This document shows positions 6,277-12,273 of a stretch of 12,625 nucleotides of DNA, piece after piece (position 1 is the first letter of the stretch; each line of letters opens with the position of its first letter). The position numbers were made by a program, and so were the translations under genes. The notes under the pieces were generated by a model. It searched no databases and was not told the origin of the DNA. It saw only the letters and a program-made list of their open reading frames with translations. The stretch comes from Thermoplasmata archaeon. GTDB taxonomy: Archaea > Thermoplasmatota > Thermoplasmata > B31-G17. Where the stretch lies: contig QMTG01000019.1 in assembly GCA_003649915.1 (NCBI GenBank), positions 1 to 12,625 of the forward strand. The letters are read 5' to 3'.

Positions 6277-6296
6277 TATAGCCATAGTTACATAGG

Positions 6297-6307
6297 ATAT
6301 TTAAAGG
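6297..6307 (-). promoter_or_regulatory. SRP RNA promoter (TATA box)
   Basis: On the minus strand CCTTTAAATAT is centred about 26 nt before the RNA 5' end deduced from the terminal helix, the standard archaeal spacing. This agreement supports both calls. Confidence 0.7.
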
Positions 6308-6356
6308 TTTGTAGTGAGATGCCCCAGGAAATGCAGCGATTTCAGGCAACAGCAAG

Positions 6357-6404
6357 TATTAAATAATGCCATGGTTTAAAATCTCATGAGACCTCGTAGG
6401 GAGG
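6357..6404 (+). promoter_or_regulatory. Promoter and Shine-Dalgarno of the sulfatase-like gene
   Basis: TATTAAATAA (6357-6366) predicts a start near 6388. GGGAGG (6399-6404) lies 9 nt before ATG 6414. The intact signals suggest the gene was functional recently, or still is. Confidence 0.55.
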
Positions 6405-6413
6405 ACAAAAAGT

Positions 6414-6983
6414 ATGGGTTCAGAGGTTAAATACGTGATGGAGGAGAATTGGGACTTTCTAATAGTATTGGACGCGTGTAGATATGACTATTTTAATAAG
6501 TTTTATAGGGATTTTTTCAACAGCGGTACACTTCAGAAAGCCATAAGTCCGGGTAGAGAAACTGTTGAATGGTGTGTTAAAAATTTCACCGAGTATTACC
6601 ATGATGTTATTTATATCTCACCAATTCCATTTATAAATTCTATGAAGGCGGTAAAGTATAGAGGTTTTTATTTTGATGCAAAAAAGCACTTTTACAGAGT
6701 CGTTGACCTCTGGAAACATGGATGGGACAACACTCTCCAGACTGTTCGCCCAGAAGCTGTAAACACAGCCGCCCTTACGTTGCTTAAACTTCATCCTAAT
6801 AAACGACTAATAATTCACTATATGCAACCCCATGCACCATATTTATCGTTAAATGTTCCGTCAAGTAACATTCTCCCTAAAAAAGCTAAAAAAGAGTGTG
6901 GTCGAGCGCGTGTTAAATACTTCACCCATACTGGAGGCAAAAACGCTTGCCTTAAACGCCCTAGTCCGAAATATCGGAACTGA
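6414..6983 (+). CDS. Sulfatase/alkaline-phosphatase-superfamily protein, 5' part (frameshifted)
   Basis: The reading frame gives 189 residues, of which about the first 160 belong to the real protein. Residues 12-25 (NWDFLIVLDACRYD) match the metal-binding VxxDxxRxD strand of sulfatase-like enzymes, with Asp20 a likely ligand. SPGRET (45-50) may hold the nucleophile position, and IIHYMQPHAPY (133-143) matches the following core strand. The frame then passes two A6 runs (6879-6884 and 6888-6893), after which the translation becomes low-complexity and basic (ECGRARVKYF...) while the family sequence continues in the +1 frame. Losing one A would give a single protein of about 285 residues. Archaeal relatives often occur among surface-glycan genes, but no such neighbour is visible here. 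Substrate unknown. Confidence 0.72.
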   Translation: MGSEVKYVMEENWDFLIVLDACRYDYFNKFYRDFFNSGTLQKAISPGRETVEWCVKNFTEYYHDVIYISPIPFINSMKAVKYRGFYFDAKKHFYRVVDLWKHGWDNTLQTVRPEAVNTAALTLLKLHPNKRLIIHYMQPHAPYLSLNVPSSNILPKKAKKECGRARVKYFTHTGGKNACLKRPSPKYRN

Positions 6984-7272
6984 GACCGTGTGGAGACTTA
7001 ATAAAATATTTGGTTTTAGAAATGTTTTACCCAGCCATATGGAAATGGCTTGGAGGCTTGTGGGCAAGGAGGGGGTGAGGAAGGCTTATGTGGAGAACCT
7101 GAAAATAGTGCTTGGTCATGTAAAAGGCCTTATTGAGCACTTGCATGGAAAAATTGTAATAACCGCTGACCATGGTGAGTTATTGGGTGAAGACGGACTA
7201 TACGAGCACGGAATACACCTTCCTAGGCATCCTAAACTTGTGGAAATTCCGTGGTTTATAGTTGAAAAATAG
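6853..7272 (+). pseudogene. Sulfatase/alkaline-phosphatase-superfamily protein, 3' part in shifted frame
   Basis: An open frame overlapping the previous one by 131 bp. Its ATG has no Shine-Dalgarno and its first residues (MFRQVTFS) are only a shadow of the upstream frame; real sequence begins around KKLKKSVVERVLN. The C-terminal half has RKAYVENLKIVLGHVKGLIEHLHGKIVITADHGELLGEDGLYEHG, the classic TxDHGE metal-binding motif of sulfatase-fold enzymes (Asp106, His107, then His119), followed by the expected VEIPWFIVEK end strand. This completes the fold started in 6414-6983. Whether the break is true decay, a sequencing error in a homopolymer, or tolerated by slippage on the A tracts cannot be told from the sequence. 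Confidence 0.75.
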
Positions 7273-7658
7273 TGCAATGATTATTATATCACAACTAATT
7301 TTAGATATTTGAGATTGCTGCGCAGATAAAGTTTTCTGATAGGTCTTTGACTGCAGAAAAACTGATGATGAAAAAGGATTATTGTGCAGATGATAAGAAG
7401 AAAGATCCCTATTATTTCACCATGTACGCTTTTCAGCACCAACCTAAGCCATCAAAAACGAACTTTGCAGTGATATTTCCTCACATCTAATCTCAACAAA
7501 TTTTTTATTGGTGATTATTGGCCAAAAATTTGGAGAGAGGCAAATCAAAACTTTTCCGTTAACGCTTTTCGGCGCAGCGAAGCGAGCATAGTATCCTCCT
7601 TTTCCGTGCACGCTTTTGCGTCATACAGTAATAAACTGGTAAAGCAAAAGGGTGCAAT
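7273..7658. other. Gene-poor stretch with a doubtful 41-residue frame and an imperfect direct repeat
   Basis: No recognisable gene. The longest sensible frame is ATG 7365 to TAA 7490 (plus strand, 41 residues, MMKKDYCADDKKKDPYYFTM...), open upstream to a TAG near 7302. It has no clear ribosome-binding site and no family I know; it may be a gene remnant. At 7551-7572 and 7599-7620 lies an imperfect direct repeat (CTTTTCCGT, two variable bases, ACGCTTTT). The segment between the copies is richer in GC (GGCGCAGCGAAGCGAGC). The stretch ends at the 3' side of tRNA-Val, a usual site for integration, but I see no integrase and no copy of the tRNA end. Confidence 0.5.
7551..7620. repeat. Imperfect 22-bp direct repeat, two copies, 48-bp period
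   Basis: Copies at 7551-7572 and 7599-7620 share CTTTTCCGT and ACGCTTTT in the same spacing, with the two bases between them changed (TA in one, GC in the other). They lie just downstream of tRNA-Val on its strand. Role unknown. Confidence 0.6.
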
Positions 7659-7731
7659 GGGCTCAGCCGGATTCGAACCGGCGACCTCCGCCGTGTGAGG
7701 GCGGCGTCATAACCACCTAGACCATGAGCCC
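7659..7731 (-). tRNA. tRNA-Val (anticodon CAC)
   Basis: The complement folds as a full cloverleaf of 73 nt: acceptor GGGCTCA/TGAGCCC, anticodon stem CCGCC/GGCGG with loop CTCACAC (anticodon CAC, reading GUG valine codons), and T arm GCCGG-TTCGAAT-CCGGC. No intron is present and CCA is not encoded. The stems are almost entirely G-C, fitting a thermophile. A TATA-like CTTATCTATG (7754-7763, minus strand) is about 27 nt upstream, so it has its own promoter separate from the cutA operon. The T-rich sequence just past the 3' end (complement of 7640-7650) may end transcription. Confidence 0.97.
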
Positions 7732-7753
7732 GCCATTGTTCTAATTATCACAT

Positions 7754-7763
7754 TCATAGATAA
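7754..7763 (-). promoter_or_regulatory. Probable tRNA-Val promoter
   Basis: CTTATCTATG on the minus strand, centred about 27 nt before the mature tRNA 5' end, inside the gap after cutA. Spacing is the only support. Confidence 0.5.
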
Positions 7764-7774
7764 GTTTTTCGGAT

Positions 7775-8086
7775 TTATGCCATGCATGAATCGTCAATCC
7801 AGTCTAGGAATTTCTTATATCCCGCTGTTATGTCCACCATTACGATGCAGGGAGTATCACAGCTGTGTATATCCTTAACTGCATCAACAATCTTGTCAAA
7901 AAGCGCTTTCTTTGTTTTTGCCACGACCACCCATTCATTTGCCTCTTTAACCTCCCCTTTCCATCTGTATATCGAGTGTGCACCCATAATATTACAGCAG
8001 GCTGCGAGTTTTTTATCCACAAGCACTCTTGCTATATTTTTTGCCTCATCTTCCGATGATGCTGTGATGTACACAATGGCAAACAA
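7775..8086 (-). CDS. cutA: CutA1 divalent-cation tolerance protein
   Basis: A 103-residue protein covering the whole CutA1 family length. Motifs: FAIVYITASSEDEAKNIARVLVDKKLAACCNI (residues 2-33), then SIYRWKGEVKEANEWVVVAKT (38-58), and CIVMVDITAGYKKFLDWID (80-98). CutA1 forms a very stable trimer with a ferredoxin-like fold, and in bacteria has been linked to copper and other cation tolerance; its molecular role remains unclear. The start is an uncommon TTG, but it is well supported: GGGAGGTGA lies 6 nt upstream and overlaps the bpsA stop codon, so translation is coupled to bpsA. It is the third gene of the speD-bpsA-cutA unit, an unexpected partner for polyamine synthesis. Confidence 0.94.
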   Translation of the reverse strand: MFAIVYITASSEDEAKNIARVLVDKKLAACCNIMGAHSIYRWKGEVKEANEWVVVAKTKKALFDKIVDAVKDIHSCDTPCIVMVDITAGYKKFLDWIDDSCMA

Positions 8087-8092
8087 GATATC

Positions 8093-8101
8093 TCACCTCC
8101 C
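8093..8101 (-). promoter_or_regulatory. Shine-Dalgarno that fixes the TTG start of cutA
   Basis: GGGAGGTGA on the minus strand; its last three bases are the bpsA stop codon TGA. It is followed by GATATC and then TTG. No other start codon is placed well for it. Confidence 0.75.
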
Positions 8102-9118
8102 GGCAATTTTGGATGTCACAAGGGATTCATCATCCTTATACATAGCCTCACGTATATCAACTTTGCCTTTTATTAGGGGTTTTGGTTCATCAATTGCCTC
8201 TACACGGAAAAACGATGAGCGGAAGAAATCGGAATCTATCTCTCCCGCCCCTAACTCTTTCAGCATGTTGGTTATTGGGTAATTGTGAGCGGCTAGGCCT
8301 ATATTATCTTTTGTGGGATATATGGAAAAATCGCGTAGTATATCTGTGATTACTAAGTTCATCGATATCAGCATTTTCTCTATCTCTAGCCATTTTTTAA
8401 GTGAGGCTTCCAGATGTGTCACGCCAAAGTACCCAGCACCATTTGCTTTAATAGCAGACGCGCATCGCGAGAGAAATACCTTTATTCCCTCTAGTGTCTC
8501 TACGGGGTCTGTAAGAAAAACATCAAACTTACCCCTGAGGCTTTTATCAAGTGGTTGTGATGCGTCATAAAGCTTAGCCTCTATCCGTAGGTCTTTTTCT
8601 GCTGCTACTTTTTTCTCATACTCTATTATTCTCTTGTCAATATCTAGCACCAATATTCTTTTCGGAAGATTTGTTAGAGCAAACGCTATCCCCATCATGT
8701 CATCATCGCCCAATATGAGCACGCTTGCCCCCTCTAAGTCCCCCCTTTCATACATGAAGGCTAGCCTTAAGATTGCATCAGTATCCCCTATGTAGCCCTG
8801 ATCGTACTTTTCCACAGGGTTTGGTCTGCTCTTCACAAGTTTTTTGTACTCGTTAAGAACGGGCACAAACTCACTCGGAATCATGTATTTTACGCATTTT
8901 TCATCATTCAGCGCTTTAAGACCGAGTTCTGCAGCATACCTTGATCCTTTAGCCGTAAGCCTGGCCTTCCCCCCACTCACCCTTATGTATCCCTGGGATA
9001 TTAGATTACGCAGTTCGGCCACATACTCGCTAAGGTGAGAATCCTGTAGCGGTATTAATTCCCAGAGGCTTCTGGGCTTGTACAGGGAGCGCAATATCTG
9101 CTTCCTGGTACGGAGCAT
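8093..9118 (-). CDS. bpsA: N4-bis(aminopropyl)spermidine synthase (branched-chain polyamine synthase)
   Basis: A 341-residue enzyme that adds aminopropyl groups from decarboxylated SAM to spermidine, producing branched polyamines used by thermophiles to stabilise nucleic acids. An N-terminal winged-helix domain (about residues 1-65, RKQILRSLYK ... ISQGYIRVSGGKARLT) precedes the catalytic Rossmann domain: KYDQGY, SVLILGDDDMMGIAFAL with the catalytic GDDD motif, KRILVLDID, and FDVFLTDPVET (TDPPET is more usual). Homologues are known from Thermococcus kodakarensis. I chose ATG 9118 because GAGGGGT lies just upstream; an in-frame TTG at 9133 overlaps less sensibly with that site. The gene overlaps the 3' end of speD by 89 bp in another frame. 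cutA follows with stop/Shine-Dalgarno overlap. Confidence 0.93.
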   Translation of the reverse strand: MLRTRKQILRSLYKPRSLWELIPLQDSHLSEYVAELRNLISQGYIRVSGGKARLTAKGSRYAAELGLKALNDEKCVKYMIPSEFVPVLNEYKKLVKSRPNPVEKYDQGYIGDTDAILRLAFMYERGDLEGASVLILGDDDMMGIAFALTNLPKRILVLDIDKRIIEYEKKVAAEKDLRIEAKLYDASQPLDKSLRGKFDVFLTDPVETLEGIKVFLSRCASAIKANGAGYFGVTHLEASLKKWLEIEKMLISMNLVITDILRDFSIYPTKDNIGLAAHNYPITNMLKELGAGEIDSDFFRSSFFRVEAIDEPKPLIKGKVDIREAMYKDDESLVTSKIAGR

Positions 9119-9458
9119 TCTTACCCCTCTCAATTCTTCTGTAATCTATGGCTTTCGGCTTTAACCTATGCACTATGTATTTAAAGGCCTCATCAGCACT
9201 TTCTGGGGCACCACACGTGTATATATCTAGGGTGAGCAGACCGTACTCTGGCCATGTATGTATCGAAATGTGTGACTCTGCCAAAAATACAACCCCGCTG
9301 ACGCCAAAAGGTTTGAACTGATAATAGTCTGATGATAGCTTCGTAAGCTTAGCGTGCTTTATTGTATCGTCCAGTAGTGCCTTCATCGGGCGAATGTGCG
9401 AGAGAATTTTCGAGTCTACGCCGTAAAGGTCTGCCAAGATATGAACACCTACTGCCAT
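9030..9458 (-). CDS. speD: S-adenosylmethionine decarboxylase proenzyme (prokaryotic class 1)
   Basis: This 142-residue proenzyme cleaves itself to make a pyruvoyl group and decarboxylates SAM, giving the aminopropyl donor for BpsA. With ATG 9458 as start the sequence begins MAVGVHILADLYGVD; Ser62 in AESHISIHTWPEYG is the processing residue, and His67 and Cys82 correspond to T. maritima Ser63, His68 and Cys83. GGAGG lies 9 nt before this ATG; ATG 9464 (3 nt from it) and GTG 9482 are alternatives. Normal homologues end near the RRIERG segment. Here 30 extra residues (KNAPYQEADI...) follow, all encoded in the region overlapping the start of bpsA, which suggests loss of an older stop. A TATA-like TTTAAATA across the end of the upstream gene starts this unit. 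Confidence 0.93.
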   Translation of the reverse strand: MAVGVHILADLYGVDSKILSHIRPMKALLDDTIKHAKLTKLSSDYYQFKPFGVSGVVFLAESHISIHTWPEYGLLTLDIYTCGAPESADEAFKYIVHRLKPKAIDYRRIERGKNAPYQEADIALPVQAQKPLGINTATGFSP

Positions 9459-9506
9459 CGCCATCGCCCTCCATAGCACCACCTCAACGAGGTTATAGGG
9501 TTGCTG

Positions 9507-9514
9507 TATTTAAA
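9507..9514 (-). promoter_or_regulatory. Promoter of the speD-bpsA-cutA operon
   Basis: TTTAAATA on the minus strand overlaps the stop codon of the aminopeptidase gene and predicts a transcription start near 9484. This gives a short leader that still contains the GGAGG of speD. Confidence 0.6.
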
Positions 9515-10520
9515 GGTATTGTTTACCCTCTTTAACTACTAAAATCTCTCCATTCTCTATGATTTTAATTTTTTCTCCATTTTTATACTCAATAATGATT
9601 GTGGGTTTCATAAACAAAAAGTCCCGATGGGTTTTTGAATTATTTCTACCGTTTGGCATGTCAATATTGTTTCCAAGGGCTATGTGAGCAGTCCCGCCTG
9701 CCTTTTCATCCTCGAGCAAGTTTCCAGTTATTCTTGCATTCGGGTTTAGCCCTATTCCAAATTCCCCAATAACCCTAGCCATATCGTCCACACTTATGAC
9801 TTCTTCAACCCTTCTCACAAACTCGCTGTCCTCTCCTCTAACATCCACAGCCACCCCATTCTCTATAACTAAGGTTATTGGAGAGGGGACAGGACCCAAA
9901 TCTCCTATGGAGCCATCTGCTACAACAACACCGTTAGCATCATCTTCGACAGGCGCGCACCATATTTCACCAGCTGGAAGGTTTCCCATTTTTCCCTTTT
10001 CTATGACAACATCGGTATCAAATGGTCTATCCTCAATGTTAATCTTTATATTCGTTCCTCCAGGTGCCGTAATGTAGGCATATCTGGCGCCCTCTAGCTT
10101 CTTCATAAGAGAAAATGCCACCCTTGCAATGCTTTCATAGTCTGCGTTCATTGGTCCATGCAACATCATATCCTCAGTTATTCCTGGGGCATGACCCACC
10201 CGTGCCCCGTTTCTCATTTCAAGTGCGGCGAGTTTTATTCTAAACGGTGTTTCTTCGGCGATCCCCTCAAAAATGTTCAATATAATATTGTAGCCGCTAA
10301 AATTTAGGTCACTGGGCACATCACGCAGCGGTCTTTCATCTTCTGGAAGCATGTAAAGTCGCGCCTCTCCTCCGAGATTTATCGCACCGTGCATAAAAGC
10401 CTCACCTATTCTGTATTTCCTCTCATCCGTTATTATTAGAACTTTATCGCCTTCCCTGAGGGACAGCACTGCTCTAAGCACATTCATAGCCCCGCTCACC
10501 ATCATGTCCATAGTACTCAT
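9510..10520 (-). CDS. M29-family (AmpS/thermophilic) aminopeptidase-like metallopeptidase
   Basis: A 336-residue cytosolic peptidase of the COG2309 type. Metal-ligand candidates in order: Glu185 (NLPAGEIW), Glu253 (GEFGIGLNP), His279 (GTAHIALG), His298 and Asp300 (KTHRDF). This is the pattern of M29 aminopeptidases, which use two metal ions to remove N-terminal residues. The N-terminal part (about 10-150) is the Rossmann-like domain, and the C-terminal strands (306-332, IIIEYKNGEKIKIIENGEILV) close the fold. It is somewhat shorter than bacterial AmpS (about 410), as is common in archaea. I chose ATG 10520, 4 nt after the upstream stop with GGAGTG before it, over an ATG at 10598 that would overlap the zinc-ribbon gene by 74 bp. 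Third gene of the glyA operon. Confidence 0.88.
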   Translation of the reverse strand: MSTMDMMVSGAMNVLRAVLSLREGDKVLIITDERKYRIGEAFMHGAINLGGEARLYMLPEDERPLRDVPSDLNFSGYNIILNIFEGIAEETPFRIKLAALEMRNGARVGHAPGITEDMMLHGPMNADYESIARVAFSLMKKLEGARYAYITAPGGTNIKINIEDRPFDTDVVIEKGKMGNLPAGEIWCAPVEDDANGVVVADGSIGDLGPVPSPITLVIENGVAVDVRGEDSEFVRRVEEVISVDDMARVIGEFGIGLNPNARITGNLLEDEKAGGTAHIALGNNIDMPNGRNNSKTHRDFLFMKPTIIIEYKNGEKIKIIENGEILVVKEGKQYL

Positions 10521-10524
10521 GAGA

Positions 10525-10806
10525 TCACACTCCAAGTTCTTCGTCCATTTTCTTTCTGATCTCAGCCTCGAGTTCAGCCTCTTTCTCCCAAACATCAAAA
10601 CTCATTATTGCGTCCCGTAGTTGGCGCATGCAGTCCATACATATCCACTTATTTCCTATCTTTTTCATTGGTTTTTTGTAAAATATGCGCTCACAGAGAA
10701 AGCAAACGTGCATATCTCTTGTTCTATACTCGGCGTATGCCTCCAGGCGCTTTGACTCAAACAGTGTTCGCAGTATCTCATCCCTCTTCGTATCCCTTCC
10801 TTCCAC
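10525..10806 (-). CDS. Small zinc-ribbon protein of unknown function
   Basis: A 93-residue hydrophilic protein. Four cysteines in two pairs, Cys35-x2-Cys38 (HVCFLCER) and Cys56-x2-Cys59 (WICMDCMRQ), with 17 residues between the pairs, form a treble-clef or zinc-ribbon site. Flanking helices are charged: 5-25 (DTKRDEILRTLFESKRLEAYA) and 72-92 (VWEKEAELEAEIRKKMDEEL), the latter coiled-coil-like. I do not recognise the family. The start is GTG 10806, one base after the glyA TGA, with AAAGGAG 9 nt or so upstream; the nearby ATG at 10811 is in another frame. It is translationally coupled to glyA and to the peptidase gene on either side, so it may be a regulator or an adaptor for one of them. Confidence 0.85.
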   Translation of the reverse strand: MEGRDTKRDEILRTLFESKRLEAYAEYRTRDMHVCFLCERIFYKKPMKKIGNKWICMDCMRQLRDAIMSFDVWEKEAELEAEIRKKMDEELGV

Positions 10807-10807
10807 T

Positions 10808-12130
10808 TCATCCCACTCCTTTTACCAACTCGTAATATTTGTATGCCTCTGCATTACTGGTAAAGCAGTAGTGTATTTTTGTGAAATTCTTTCTCAGTTC
10901 GGCCACCTCTTTCCTCACTTCCTTTGGGTCTTTTCCATCAATTATTACCTTTTTCATAATCTCGGCTACATCCACCATGTCATTTTCCTTCATTCCAATC
11001 CTTGTTAATTCCTGCACGCCTATTCTTATCCCGCTGGGGTTCATTGCGCTGTCCACATCGTCCCAAGGTAGTAAATTCTTATTCACAATTATTCCAGCCT
11101 TTTCGAGAGCCTCCGCCACATAAGCCCCACCGCCGTTCTTTGAAACATCTGCTACAAGAGTATGCGATTCGGTAAACCCTAAGTGCGGGCATAGAACGTC
11201 AATGCCCCTCTCATACAACGCCTGACCCAGGGCTTTTGCGTTTCTCACAATTTGCTCGGCATATTCCTTTCCAAACACTATATGTTCTGCCAGCGTGATG
11301 CCAAGGGCTGCCATTGTATGAAGATGGTGATTGCTCACAACCCCTGGAAAAACGCCATAATCGAGTTTTTTCCTCATTTTTTCATGCTTCGGGTTTGCAA
11401 GTATTATTCCACGCTGCGGCCCTGGCAGCGTTTTATGCGTGCTTCCCGTCATCACGTGCACGCCCTCGCGCAGCGGGTCTTGAAACTTCCCCCCGGCAAT
11501 GAGGCCAAGAACATGCGCACCGTCATACCACACATAGCAATCAGCCTCTTGAAAAGCATCCTGTAAGTCCTTGAGCGGTGTGGGAAATAAGTAAACGGAG
11601 CAACCAAAAAGGGCAATCTTTGGCTTTATTTCCTTTATCAGTTTAATGGTGCCATCCACGTCTATATTCATGTTTTCCCTGTCAAACGGATAGGGCACAG
11701 GTTCGCATCCTCGGACGCCAACAGCGCCGAATTTTGCTGTGCTTATGTGAGCACCATCTGAGACGCTATACGTGGTTATTTTATCGCCAGGCTTCGCGAG
11801 CGCAAAGAGTACCGCCAGATTTGCCACTGTACCGGAGATTGGTCTGACATCGGCGTATTCCGCCCTGAAAAGCCTTTTTGCCAACTCTATAACCTTTCTC
11901 TCAACAGCATCCACATATTCGTTTCCCTGATAGTACCTAGCGCCAGGATGACCCTCAGCATACCTGTTATGAAAATCGGATATGAGCATTTCTTGCGCTA
12001 GGGGGCTCATAATGTTCTCGGACGCTATCATGGGCAGTGCACTTCCAAAAAACTCGTGGTGTTTTTTCACATTTTCCCTGATAAACAGGGCTTCGCCTTT
12101 TAACTCATCAATCATTCTCTTGGCCTCCAT
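10808..12130 (-). CDS. glyA: Serine hydroxymethyltransferase
   Basis: A 440-residue PLP enzyme that interconverts serine and glycine, passing a one-carbon unit to a folate or archaeal pterin carrier. Motifs: ALPMIASENIMSP (31-43), the RYAEGHPGARYYQGNEYVD segment (56-74), the PLP-stacking and phosphate-binding region SDGAHIS (124-130), DGAH with Asp203 and His206, and VMTGSTHKTLPGPQRG with the PLP lysine at 233. The C-terminal domain has SGIRIGVQELTRIGM. The length suits archaeal enzymes. A TATA-like CTTATATATC (12171-12180, minus strand) lies about 45 nt upstream, giving a leader of about 19 nt without a Shine-Dalgarno. It heads the operon with the zinc-ribbon and aminopeptidase genes. Sharing with purN, the one-carbon pathway links two operons in this window. 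Confidence 0.96.
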   Translation of the reverse strand: MEAKRMIDELKGEALFIRENVKKHHEFFGSALPMIASENIMSPLAQEMLISDFHNRYAEGHPGARYYQGNEYVDAVERKVIELAKRLFRAEYADVRPISGTVANLAVLFALAKPGDKITTYSVSDGAHISTAKFGAVGVRGCEPVPYPFDRENMNIDVDGTIKLIKEIKPKIALFGCSVYLFPTPLKDLQDAFQEADCYVWYDGAHVLGLIAGGKFQDPLREGVHVMTGSTHKTLPGPQRGIILANPKHEKMRKKLDYGVFPGVVSNHHLHTMAALGITLAEHIVFGKEYAEQIVRNAKALGQALYERGIDVLCPHLGFTESHTLVADVSKNGGGAYVAEALEKAGIIVNKNLLPWDDVDSAMNPSGIRIGVQELTRIGMKENDMVDVAEIMKKVIIDGKDPKEVRKEVAELRKNFTKIHYCFTSNAEAYKYYELVKGVG

Positions 12131-12170
12131 CCGAGTTTATTTTTAGGAGGAGTATGGTTATTGCTTAATT

Positions 12171-12180
12171 GATATATAAG
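12171..12180 (-). promoter_or_regulatory. Promoter of the glyA operon
   Basis: CTTATATATC on the minus strand predicts a start near 12149, 19 nt before the glyA ATG. Confidence 0.6.
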
Positions 12181-12228
12181 GGCATCGCTTGCCACATCAT
12201 CATGCGAAAAATGTTATGAAAAAAAGGC

Positions 12229-12236
12229 TTTAAATA
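12229..12236 (+). promoter_or_regulatory. Promoter of the YbjN-like gene
   Basis: TTTAAATA predicts a start near 12258. This rules out the in-frame ATG at 12244 and favours ATG 12274 (or GTG 12265) as the translation start. Confidence 0.55.
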
Positions 12237-12273
12237 GTAGATTATGGATTGTGATTTGTGGGATGTGGTTGGA

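Noticed and set aside
6089..6366. Open frames on both strands across the GC-rich block
   Set aside because: They lie inside the SRP RNA; the translations are proline/arginine-rich with no family signal, and RNA features explain the sequence.
7551..7620. The repeat as the beginning of a CRISPR array
   Set aside because: Only two imperfect copies with a 26-bp gap, no palindromic repeat, no third unit and no cas genes.
10520..10598. Longer N-terminus (26 residues) for the M29 aminopeptidase
   Set aside because: It would overlap the zinc-ribbon gene by 74 bp and is arginine-rich like a shadow; ATG 10520 has a well-placed GGAGTG.
12244..12273. Earlier in-frame ATG for the YbjN-like gene
   Set aside because: It lies only about 11 nt after the TATA box, upstream of the expected transcription start.
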